A DNA stretch of 52,674 bases, taken from Porphyra umbilicalis. Lineage: Eukaryota; Rhodophyta; Bangiophyceae; Bangiales; Bangiaceae. Within the stretch, counting starts at the first letter, position 1. Each line of letters starts with the position of its first letter. The notes under the pieces are model-generated. The model worked only from the letters and a program-made list of their open reading frames with translations. It did no database searches and was not told the origin of the DNA. The translations under genes and the position numbers were made by a program. Shown here piece by piece: positions 33,487 to 43,215 of the stretch. Where the stretch lies: the NCBI GenBank assembly GCA_002049455.2, contig KV919188.1:1-52674 (forward strand), written 5' to 3'.

Positions 33487-34529
33487 TCACCCAGGCGGTG
33501 ACGGCCAGCCAGTCGACAGCGACAACGCCGGTGGCGGCGGCCGATACATGGCCGACCGGCAACGCTGCAACGGTGACACCGCCACTGCCAACGCCAGCGG
33601 CACACGCGGCTGCAGTCGGAGCAGCGGCGTTGGCACCGCTGCTGCCGCCACCAGAGCGCCTTCTGCCGGCGCCACGCGCGCCACACCCGGCTCATCGTCC
33701 ACGCCGTGGGAGCGTGCCTGCACCCCGCCCGGCTGTCCCGCGCGCGCACGGGTGGGAGAGAGCGCATGCGGCGCCGCCCCCGCTGGGCAGCCCAGCCGCG
33801 CCCAGTAGCAGGTGGTCTCGGCAGCGAGGAGGTTGGTGATGCACACTGGCGAGCCACCGGCAGCCGCGCGCGACGGAGCGGAAGCGCCGCGCCCGTCGGC
33901 TGCCGCCCCGCCGACGCCGGGACCAGCGGTGGCGGCGGGCGCCGGCGACGACGCGGCCCCCAGAGAGCGGCGCGCCTGCCGTTTGATGCTGATACCGCAC
34001 GCGTTGCAGCACAACAGCCGCTCGCCTGCACCAGGCACATGCGCAAGCAACCAGCTAATTGAGTTGGCCCCATGCAGGGAGCACGAACGCAATCACGTCA
34101 GTCGCTGCGATTTCTTCCACTTCTCCGCCTGCGATTCAAGCCGACCCAGCCCGCTCGGCCGACGAATATCCAGAGGAGACAATCGAAAGAGAAGGAACGT
34201 GATCAAAGCACCTCTCACTTGGACGTACCTGTGCGCTCGATGAGGGCCTTAGCCATTTCTGCCCGCCAGCGTGCTGTCCCTCCCCCGTCCCAGCCTCGGA
34301 AGACGCGCCGCTTTACAAACCGCCACTGGGTCGTCCAGCGGACTTGGCACACCGCGCACATGCGGGGAGCGCCTGCCGAGAGCATCGCCGTCCGCTGTTC
34401 GGGTGTGATGCACACAAAGCGACCACCAGAGTTGCGGGGGCGTGCCACCCGGTGATCGATGCGGGTCGGCATGGGCGCGGCACCCGTCGCCATGTCGGAC
34501 GCCGCCGCTGGCGCTGCTTGCGACTCCAT
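33487..34529 (-). CDS. GATA-type zinc-finger protein, two exons
   Basis: This is likely a nuclear DNA-binding protein. Exon 1 (34,529-34,229) starts MESQAAPAAASDMATG and contains MCAVCQVRWTTQWRF, the first CxxC and the T..WR of a GATA finger. Exon 2 (34,025-33,487) opens ERLLCCNACGISIKRQARR, the LCNACG half with its basic tail. Between them is a 203-bp intron (34,228-34,026) with donor CACAG|GTACGT and acceptor GTGCAG|GC. It carries an in-frame stop, and splicing restores frame (phase 1, Gly codon). The spacing between the two CxxC pairs is about 45 residues instead of the usual 17-20. So this is a divergent finger with a basic loop insertion, unless a second short intron removes GWDGGG...IERT. 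Downstream of the finger exon 2 is Ala/Pro-rich to a TGA at 33,487; further introns there are possible. Confidence 0.62.
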
Positions 34530-36116
34530 CTCGGCAGCTATGGGGCGGGAAAGGGAAAGTGTGTCAACGTGGGGCTATCTGCGAAGTGGGCCGATTGCCG
34601 CTGCGTTGCCTGCTTCCGAGTATGCCGTGCACGCTCTTGCCACATGTACGAACCCCGAGCCTTGCGTGCGCCCAGGTACTATCAACAGTCAGGGTCGTCC
34701 ACGATCTGGCTGAACCTGTGACGGCATCCCCCCTCGCCACGCGCCCTGGTCATACAGAACTCTGACCAGCTCTGGCCACGAGAGGCACCCAGGGTTGTCG
34801 TGGGGCCCGGTTCGTGCACGGGCCTTCTTTCGTATCGAAGTGGCCGCGGGGCACCGCGGCTCTGAGAGCCCAGCCTCCCCTGGTAGCACCCGTGGCTTTC
34901 AGTTGTCCGTGTCAATGCTCAGCATCCGTGCGAGCCCAGGCGCACAGCCAGCACAGATCGGCTGGCTTCGCCCCGCCCGTGGCGTGGGGAACTGAAATAA
35001 GTTGGGAACTCCGCACGGGATGGCTACGCGCCTCCCTCTCACTCGCTCCCGCGGGGGGCACCGAACCGCCGTGATGGCATCATTGTTGCACGGCCTTGCC
35101 GCTGGCGCGCAGAGTGGGTGCTCGTCAGATGGCAGTACAGTACACTTCCTCTTTCCACGAGACCAAAAAAACTGTCAGCCAGTACCATTGCCTTGGAATC
35201 CCCACAACCAGTCACACTTCACACGACACGCACGGCTCTGTCTTGTCTAAGCTACAGCTTGAGGCGTGGGCAATCGCTAAATTGAAATCGTTCGACATCT
35301 AGTACACCGGAACACAAACCTTAATATATTGAATATATACTTTACCACGCCAAAAGTGGGCCACCTGAGTGTGGAATAAATGTACTGCTCAACCTGCGCC
35401 CCGTAGGTGCCAAGTCTGAAGCCACAAATGTATCACTCGCAGAGAAAGTCTGGCTTTTCCGATCGCACAGTGACACGAGACTACCGATAGCCGGTCTTGC
35501 CAGGTCTCCCACGAGCCTCGTCGTTGACGCTTGTCTACGCAATGGCACGTCTGACGTGTCCCCAGCTGTGCCCAGGTCATTTCTGACGACGATACAGCGG
35601 GAAGACCAGGACATTGTGGCATTATCGACTGATCGCCGTGGAACCGCGTGTGGGCCACAACCATGGCAGAAAGGGGGCACGACCCCAGGTTTGTACGAGG
35701 TTTGTCGGTCATGACGCTACTCCTGCTGGGGCCGAATTCAACTCTACGCTGATGCCTGGAGCGGTGGCGAGGTCGTCCAGGGGAGTCCGTTCGGCACCCC
35801 GCGATACATACGTGTCGTCCCCACGGCAGGGAGTGGATGGGCACCGTGCCTCACTTCAATGAGTGGGCACGGCACATATAAATCGTATTTCACAGCGAAA
35901 ACGGTGAAGATGTGCAATATCAAACTGTAAATCTTCGCATGTAGATGTCTATTCATACAGTATTTATGATCCGGTGTGACTGAAATTGTGTCAATCGATT
36001 GGGGGGGGTCATCCGATTGACCTTCACCAAGTCTGAGCACCGTCTGGCTGGCAGTCTAAGAACCATCTGGCTGGCGAGTACTTGCGCATCTCATTCAGGA
36101 CGTGGAAGGATCCTGA
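34530..36116. other. Spacer up to the Harbinger insertion
   Basis: Moderate-GC DNA with AT-rich strips (35,280-35,345 and 35,880-36,000). A minus frame of 112 codons (35,680-35,342) and overlapping plus frames look protein-like but match no family I know. They could be remnants of an older mobile element, since composition matches the flanks of the transposon rather than the GC-rich genes. Confidence 0.35.
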
Positions 36117-36140
36117 TCAGAGCAAAGCCACCAATGTCGG
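36117..36140 (+). repeat. Left TSD (TCA) and left terminal inverted repeat of the Harbinger element
   Basis: TCA at 36,117-36,119 is followed by the 21-bp terminal inverted repeat starting GAGCAAAGCC. The GAGCA start resembles the termini of many plant Harbinger families. Confidence 0.85.
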
Positions 36141-37000
36141 TCTATCACAACGTTTCTATATTATTGATGAAACGTGTCTAAATTCGTTTAATAGGGCACA
36201 GGTAGGTGCTTGTCAATGTGGACGTGCCCTAACGAACGTCGAGCCACATTCTCGAATTTGGATAATTCCAACTCGATTCGATAGTCCCGGTGTCACGATA
36301 GAACGCGCATGTCCTATTCGAAGCCGAAATACGGCACGCACACCCTATTCAGGACGGTTGGAGTATGCTACGGGCCCTCTCATTGGCTGGGCGCCAAATG
36401 ATTTTATTGCCATACGTGTCTGACGACGACCGACGACGCAAAACAACGACCGCGACACGATCGAGGCCCGATGCACTGGGCAGATGGTGACACGTGACCG
36501 AGGGACTGATGCAGACGCAAACCTTGTGAGAGGCCGCGACGTATGAGGGCGACAGAGACTCGTGGCAGGCAGCCACAAGCATGCCCACACTTCAGAACGT
36601 AGATTGATCCCCGGCAGCAATCGCGTTGCACTCTGGGCCCGACTTGTGCCTCTCGAGTCGTGCGAGGAATGAGAATCAGGGGGAGCGGTGGACGCGCAGC
36701 TCATGCTACGTATCAGTCAGTGAAGTGTGAGTGCGTGGGACGTACACCTGTCGATGCGGATGTCGTAGTACTGGCTGCCAGCCTCTCCTACGTATGAGAG
36801 AGTCGTCAGCTCTGTTGAGCCTGGTTGGTCACGCGACACGATTGGTTCAGCGACTAACACTGATTCCAAGGCTGTACCGGATGGCAGGTACGGCCCGGCT
36901 GCGCCAGAATATGCGCGGTCTGCCGGGGGTGCCAGCGGGGGGGTGTCCCAGAACCGAGGCGCACGCGTGCCCCTGTCGTCGCCCTGCCTCACCTGCCGCT

Positions 37001-37052
37001 GTGCTCGCCACCGTCGTGCTCGCCACCGTCGTGCTCGCCACCGTCGTGCTCG
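37001..37052 (+). repeat. 15-bp tandem repeat just before the transposase ATG
   Basis: GTGCTCGCCACCGTC is repeated three times plus a partial copy, ending about 25 bp before the ATG. It lies in the presumed 5' leader of the transposase gene and could be a short array that varies between copies. Confidence 0.85.
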
Positions 37053-37076
37053 TGGGCGGCGCCGCCTGCGCGCACC

Positions 37077-38993
37077 ATGGACGCTGCAATGACTGTGAGT
37101 GGGTGGGAGGAGGACGAGGGCCTAAACGATGACGTCACCACCGCGGTGGTAGTCGCCGCTCACGTGGCCACTCTTCTGGATTCGCGACGGCGGGCTCTCG
37201 CGGCCGCGCAAGTGCACAGGCCGCGGTACCGGGGCTCCGTGCCCGGTCGGTTGGCCAATCGGCCGCGAAATTTTGAGCTTGGCCTGCAGTGCATCCTTCG
37301 CGACTATTTTGGCGTCGACGGCCTTCCCCCGGTTTTCGGTCGACAACAGTTTGAGCGACGATTTCGCGTGCCGTTGCCGGTCTTCCTGCGGATCTACCAT
37401 GCTATCAAGGACCGCCCGTTTTGGGCGCAACGTGTCAACGCAACCGGGCAGCCGCAGGCCCACCCGCTTCAAAAGCTGGTGGCCGCGTTCCGCGTGCTGG
37501 CGTACGGAGAATCGTACGACCGCGCGGACGAGTACGTGCGCTTGTCCAGATCTACAATCGCGCGCGCGGTCAAGCTCTTCACCGAGTTCATGGTCGACGA
37601 GCTCGGTCCACACTACCTGCGGCCGCCCACGCCCCCTGAGATTGAGAAGATCCTTGCCCGCAATGATGAGCGTGGGTTGCCTGGCTGTCTCGGTTCTCTT
37701 GATTGCTCTCACTGGGAGTGGTCCTCGTGCCCTAAGGCGCGGGCGGGGACGTACCAGGGCCGGGATGGGCGGCGATCGATTGTGATTGAGGCCATCTGCG
37801 ATGAGGACACGTGGATCTACCACATCTTCGCGGGGAGTCCGGGAAGCCTCAATGATATTAACGTCCTGTACCAATCGCCTATGTATATGGATGTTATCAC
37901 GGGAAAGTGGCCGCCCCGGGAGTTTTCGTTCACTGTGAACGGTAATACCCGAACTTTGCTTTATTACCTGGTGGACGGAATCTATCCCCGCTTCGCGTTC
38001 TTCGTTGCCCCTTTCCCCAACCCGCAGACTCTCGAGCAGCGCACGTTCAACCGTCTTCAAGAGGCTCTGCGGAAGGACGTAGAGCGTCTTTTCGGCATCC
38101 TGACGGCGCGATTCCACGTCATGTTGCACCCTTGCCGAATGTGGACGGTCCCCCAGATGGTGCTAACGACGCAGACTGTTGCCATTCTTCACAATATGGT
38201 GGTCGAGGCACGCAGGGACGGTTTCCTGTCGCGCTCGCGCTCGTCCCACTATGGGGCGGGCGCTGCCGGCGCGGGGGCGGATCTGGGCGGGGGTGGCGCG
38301 GTCGCCGGTGCCGCTGACGGTGCGGGTGTCGGCGGCGCGGCGGGAGACGATGGGGCGGGCGCGGCTGGCGCGGCTGCTGGCGCCGCTGACGGCGCAGGAG
38401 CCGGCGGCGGCGGCGCGGGAGGCGCTGCGGCGGACGGGGCGGACGGGGATGGCGCGGGGGCTGGCGCCGCCGATGGCGCAGGAGCTGGAGGCGGCGCCGC
38501 AGGAGGCGCTGGGGCCGGCGGCGGCGGCGCGGGAGGCGCTGGGGCGGACGGGGCGGACGGGGATGGCGCGGGGTCTGGCGCCGCCGATGGGGCAGGCGGC
38601 GCCGCGGGCGCGGCTGCCGCGGGCGCCGCCGACGGCGCTGGGGCCGGCGGTGGCGCTGTGGGAGACGCCGGGGCGGGCGCGAACATCGGCGGCGGTGCGC
38701 CGGGAGTGGCCGGGGAGGGAGGTCACGGGGGGGGGGGTGGCGGGGCAGGAGGTTCTGGGGCTGGAGGCGCAAGTGCTGCTGCAGGGGGTGGGCTGGGCGA
38801 CCTAGACGGTACTCCTGGTGTTCCACCCCCAGCTCTGGGGGCCGCTGCGGTGGCCCCCATGAGCGAGTTCATGCGGATTCTGATGGCCACTGGCGAGGCC
38901 AAGTCCCGTGAAGAGCATGCGGCGCTGCGCGAGGATCTGTGCGCGCACGTGTTTTCGCAGCGTGGTGAGTTCTTGGCGCCTTATCTTGATTGA
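37077..38993 (+). CDS. PIF/Harbinger (Plant_tran/DDE_Tnp_4) transposase
   Basis: The 638-residue protein starts at the ATG in CACCATGGACG. The catalytic domain is well preserved. First Asp 209 lies in LGSLDCSHWEWSS, second Asp 300 in YLVDGIYPRFAFF, and Glu 336 in RKDVERLFGILTARF, with 35 residues between the last two. The conserved SPGSLNDINVLYQSP segment (Asp 260) lies between. Upstream, residues about 60-190 include the helix-turn-helix-like region (VAAFRVLAYGESYDRADEYV, RLSRSTIARAVKLFTEFM) expected to contact DNA. After about residue 385 comes an unusual Gly/Ala/Asp low-complexity stretch of roughly 200 residues, then a compact C-terminal end (SEFMRILMATGEAKSREEHA). The enzyme would excise and insert the element at TNA sites, normally with the Myb-like partner encoded at 43-45 kb. 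No stop or frame break is seen. Confidence 0.9.
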   Translation: MDAAMTVSGWEEDEGLNDDVTTAVVVAAHVATLLDSRRRALAAAQVHRPRYRGSVPGRLANRPRNFELGLQCILRDYFGVDGLPPVFGRQQFERRFRVPLPVFLRIYHAIKDRPFWAQRVNATGQPQAHPLQKLVAAFRVLAYGESYDRADEYVRLSRSTIARAVKLFTEFMVDELGPHYLRPPTPPEIEKILARNDERGLPGCLGSLDCSHWEWSSCPKARAGTYQGRDGRRSIVIEAICDEDTWIYHIFAGSPGSLNDINVLYQSPMYMDVITGKWPPREFSFTVNGNTRTLLYYLVDGIYPRFAFFVAPFPNPQTLEQRTFNRLQEALRKDVERLFGILTARFHVMLHPCRMWTVPQMVLTTQTVAILHNMVVEARRDGFLSRSRSSHYGAGAAGAGADLGGGGAVAGAADGAGVGGAAGDDGAGAAGAAAGAADGAGAGGGGAGGAAADGADGDGAGAGAADGAGAGGGAAGGAGAGGGGAGGAGADGADGDGAGSGAADGAGGAAGAAAAGAADGAGAGGGAVGDAGAGANIGGGAPGVAGEGGHGGGGGGAGGSGAGGASAAAGGGLGDLDGTPGVPPPALGAAAVAPMSEFMRILMATGEAKSREEHAALREDLCAHVFSQRGEFLAPYLD

Positions 38994-39289
38994 TTTCTCT
39001 CCCTGTATCGTGTGTCTTCTGCACACCCTTCCCTGCGGCGTGCTCTGTGATGTGTGTTGTGTACGAGAGATCTGGTTTACCATGCGGGCGTGAACCCTAA
39101 AGCGGTTTGCACATGTTAACCATCTTCCCACTTCGGACACATGCACAATTGGTCGGCTGATGCGCGTTCAGGGTCCTGGTATCGGTCGCGATGCGGTGGC
39201 CGCCACGGCCGAGGTGCTTCGCAGGTGGAAGCCTTTGCGAGGGCGGCCACCGCAGCGCGAACCACCCCGCACGCCGTCGTCGTCTGTGC

Positions 39290-41480
39290 GCGGCGGCGGC
39301 CGCCGCCGCTCCACGCCGGGCACGGCGAGGCGACGGCGGCCGCCGCTATTGTTCCCCTACGGCAGCGACCGCCGCCACGCCCAACCATGCGTGGCGGCGG
39401 CCGCGGTACTTGTTGCTTACGGCAGCGGCCGCCGTCGTGCCACATGACGTGCGGCGGCGGCCGCCGTACTTGTTGCTTACGGCTAGGCGGCCGCCGCCGT
39501 GCCGTACCATGCGCGGTGGCGGCCGCCGCTCTTGTTCCCCTGCGGCGGCGGCCGCCGCCGTGCAACATGATGCGCGGCCGCGGCCGCCTCACTTGTTCCC
39601 TGACGGCGGCCGCCGCCATCCTTGTTGCTTACAAACGGGCGGCCGCCGTCGCGCCACAACATGCGCGGCGGCAGCCGCGCCACACCATGCGCGGCGGCGG
39701 CCGCCCCACGTGTTCCCTTATGGCGGCGGCCGCCGCCGTGCCAGAACACGCGAGGCGGCGGCCGCCGTACTTGTTGCTTTCGGCGACTGCCGCCGCCGTG
39801 CGCCATCACGTGCGGCGGCGGCCGCAGCACTTGTTCCCTTACGGCGGGGCGGCCGCCGCCGTGCCGCACCATGCGCGGTGGCGGCCGCCGCACGTGTTCT
39901 GTTACGGCGGCGGCCGCCGGTGTGCCACATCACGTGCGGCGGCGGCCGCCGTACTTGTTCCCTTACGGCGGGGCGGCCGCCGCCGTGCCACACGATGCGC
40001 GGCGGCGGCCGCCCCACGTGTTCCCTTATGGCGGCGGCCGCCGCCGTGCCAGAACACGCGAGGCGGCGGCCGCCGTACTTGTTGCTTTCGGCGACTGCCG
40101 CCGCCGTGCGCCATCACGTGCGGCGGCGGCCGCCGCACTTGTTCCCTTACGGCGGGGCGGCCGCCGCCGTGCCGCACCATGCGCGGTGGCGGCCGCCGCA
40201 CGTGTTCTGTTACGGCGGCGGCCGCCGGTGTGCCACATCACGTGCGGCGGCGGCCGCCGTACTTGTTCCCTTACGGCGGGGCGGCCGCCGCCGTGCCACA
40301 CGATGCGCGGCGGCGGCCGCCCCACGTGTTCCCTTATGGCGGCGGCCGCCGCCGTGCCAGAACACGCGAGGCGGCGGCCGCCGTACTTGTTGCTTTCGGC
40401 GACTGCCGCCGCCGTGCGCCATCACGTGCGGCGGCGGCCGCCGCACTTGTTCCCTTTACGGCGGGGCGGCCGCCGCCGTGCCGCACCATGCGCGGTGGCG
40501 GCCGCCGCACGTGTTCTGTTACGGCGGCGGCCGCCGGTGTGCCACATCACGTGCGGCGGCGGCCGCCGTACTTGTTCCCTTACGGCGGGGCGGCCGCCGC
40601 CGTGCCACACCATGCGCGGCGGCGGCCGCCCCACGTGTTCCCTTATGGCGGCGGCCGCCGCCGTGCCAGAACACGCGAGGCGGCGGCCGCCGTACTTGTT
40701 GCTTTCGGCGACTGCCGCCGCCGTGCGCCATCACGTGCGGCGGCGGCCGCCGCACTTGTTCCCTTACGGCGGGGCGGCCGCCGCCGTGCCGCACCATGCG
40801 CGTTGGCGGCCGCCGCACGTGTTCTGTTACGGCGGCGGCCGCCGGTGTGCCACATCACGTGCGGCGGCGGCCGCCGTACTTGTTGCTTATGGCGGCGGCC
40901 GTCGTCGTGCCACATCACGTGCGGCGGCGGCCGCCGTACTTGTTCCCTTACGGCGGGGCGGCCGCCGCCGTGCCGCACCATGCGCGGTGGCGGCCGCCGT
41001 GCCACACCAGGCGCGGCGGCGGCCGCCGTACTTGTTGCTTATGGCGCCGTGCCACATCACGCGCGGCGGTGGCCGCCGGACGTATTCCCTTACGGCGGGG
41101 CGGCCGCCGCCGGCGTGCCATGCGCGACGGCGGCCGCTGCCCCCGCTCCCCAACGGCGGCGTCTGCCGCCACGCGACTCCACGGACGGCGGCGGCCGCCA
41201 CACTTGTTGGGTTTGGCGGCGGCCCCCACCGTGCCACATCACGCGCGGTGGCGGCCGCCGCACGTGTTCCCGTACGGCGGCAGCCGCCCACGTGTCGCAT
41301 CACGCGCCGCTGCTGCCGCCGTACATGTTCGCTGGTGGCGGCGGCCGCCGCCGTGCACCACCATGAGCGGCCGCGGCCGCCGCACTTGTTCTGTTACGGC
41401 GGCGGGCCGCCGCCGCGCCACACCATGCGCAACGGTGGAGGCCGCCGCACTTGTCGTGTGGCGACGGCTGCCGCCGCCGT
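39290..41480. repeat. Satellite array of ~62-bp monomers in a 308-bp higher-order repeat
   Basis: Monomers of about 62 bp each carry the palindromic core GCGGCGGCCGCCGC (a NotI site) separated by words such as CTTGTTCCCTTACGGCGG and CACATCACGT. In the centre, five monomers form a unit that repeats almost exactly: CCAGAACACG occurs at 39,741, 40,049, 40,357 and 40,666, steps of 308, 308 and 309 bp. Edges are more diverged. Long open frames across the array in five or six frames are by-products of the composition. It lies entirely inside the Harbinger element, 300 bp past the transposase stop. Confidence 0.92.
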
Positions 41481-42286
41481 GCACCGCAGGGCGCGGGGGC
41501 GGTGGCCGTTCTTGTTCTACGGCAGCGGCGGCCGCCGCCACTCATCGGCGCGCGCGGGGGCAGCGGCAGCACTTGTGCTCGTGATGCGGCGGCCGCCACA
41601 GCCCGACGCACTGCGCGGGCGCGGCGGCCGCACACGTGGTCGGTGGGCGGTGGCCGGCGCGCGTGTGTCCGCCTGGCGGTGGCCGCTGCCACCCACCGTT
41701 ACCTAGCGCAGCCGGCCCCCGCGCGGGGGCCCACTTGTGCCCGCCTGGTGGCGTCAGCTAGCAGCCACCGCCACGTTCCGCAACCCCTTCCAAGTGAGGG
41801 CGGTCGTGCGGACAGTGAGCGGCGGCCGCTAGCCCGCACAGCCGTTCCTGGCGGCGGCGGCGACGCGGGCGACGTCAGCCAAATACCGGCGTGCGCTGAC
41901 ATCGCACCCCCGCCCCTCAGGTACACCGTAGCTGCCCCCGCCCTCCGCGGCGCCTCGCGCACGCGCGGCACACTGCCTGATTCATGTCCCCCCCCCCCCT
42001 CTCGTCCGGCCGTGGACGCAGTTCAGTCTCTGGCAGCGGCCGCCAAGCACGCACGTGCCCGCCCCACCCTCGCACAGCGACCCGCAAAAAATGATGTGCG
42101 ACATCTGAACTGACCAATGAGCGACGTTTAAATTATAATCAGAAAGAGACGTTGACCAATCAGGAAGGCGCCTCGCGATGCTGATGCCAGCCGCAAACAA
42201 GGTGTCGCAAACCGCCCAGCATACACTGGGCACAACAGCGACAACGCCGCTAGCCGCTCGACGAAGGCGCGCGGTGCGGCACCGCC
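41481..42286. other. Non-coding interior of the Harbinger element
   Basis: This is degenerate continuation of the GC-rich satellite to about 41,680, then mixed sequence with an AT-richer strip (42,090-42,200). No coding region is recognised. Confidence 0.4.
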
Positions 42287-42850
42287 CGCCGCGCCGCCGC
42301 TCCTCGCCCACTGCGCCTACGGCGCCACCACCACCCCCGCGACCGCCCTCACCCCGCCGCCGCAACCGCCCCACCGCCGGCTGTCGCCCCTCTTGGTGGC
42401 AGCCCTGCCCCTTGCCGCCCCCCCCCTCTCCTGCACGCGCGGCCACCTCTGCCTGCCACGGCTGACATGGCGCCCGCCGCCGCGGCGCCGCCGCCGCCGC
42501 CGCGTGCGGCGTAGCGGCCGCCGCGGCCGCCGCGGCAACTGACGTGCGCACGCCTGGCTCGTCGTCGCCCGCCGCGCCGCCGCTCCTCGCCCACTGCGCC
42601 TACGGCGCCACCACCACCCCCGCGACCGCCCTCACCCCGCCGCCGCAACCGCCCCACCGCCGGCTGTCGCCCCTCTTGGTGGCAGCCCTGCCCGTTGCCG
42701 CCCCCCCCCCTCTCCTGCACGCGCGGCCACCTCTGCCTGCCACGGCTGACCTGGCGCCCGCCGCCGCGGCGCCGCCGCCGCCGCCGCGTGCGGCGTAGCG
42801 GCCGCCGCGGCCGCCGCGGCAACTGACGCGCGCGCGCCTGGTGCGTCGTC
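42287..42850. repeat. Tandem duplication, 283-bp period
   Basis: The block beginning CGCCGCTCCTCGCCCACTGC is present twice: TCCTCGC at 42,301 and again at 42,584, 283 bp later. About 260 bp are nearly identical, differing mainly in a C-run length and single bases. A third partial copy may begin near 42,838. Confidence 0.88.
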
Positions 42851-43215
42851 GCCCGCCACGCCATCGCCCCGGCACAGTGAGTGCCCATTGGAGTTGCGCG
42901 GCGCATATCGACGGCCGGCACGCGCGGGGACGGGGGGTTCGGAACAGCGTGCCGGCACGCAATTGGGGGGACGCTGAGCTGCATCTCACTGGTGTACAAG
43001 AGTGCACAGACAAGTCATGTAGGAAAAAAAAAACCCCTGCCCAATGGGGAAAAAAAACCTTGTCTTTCTACGGTACCACGCGGCATCACAATCACACTCA
43101 AACGCAAACACAAAACGCAAAGGACAATCCCCTACAAAGCGGCAGAGGAACAGATGGTCCGCGACCTCGAAACAAACAAGACAGAAAACAATACAATGGG
43201 CGTGGGCATGTCGGC

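Noticed and set aside
35342..35862. Possible transposase relic (overlapping frames on both strands)
   Set aside because: No catalytic motif could be identified in any frame; described only as unassigned spacer.
39290..41480. CRISPR-like alternation of palindromic repeats and short spacers
   Set aside because: Spacers are themselves repeated, there are no cas genes and the context is eukaryotic.
39141..41706. Several 700-800 codon open frames over the satellite
   Set aside because: They occur in many frames at once, consist of GGC/CGG repeats and have no natural ends; they follow from composition and from repeat lengths without stops.
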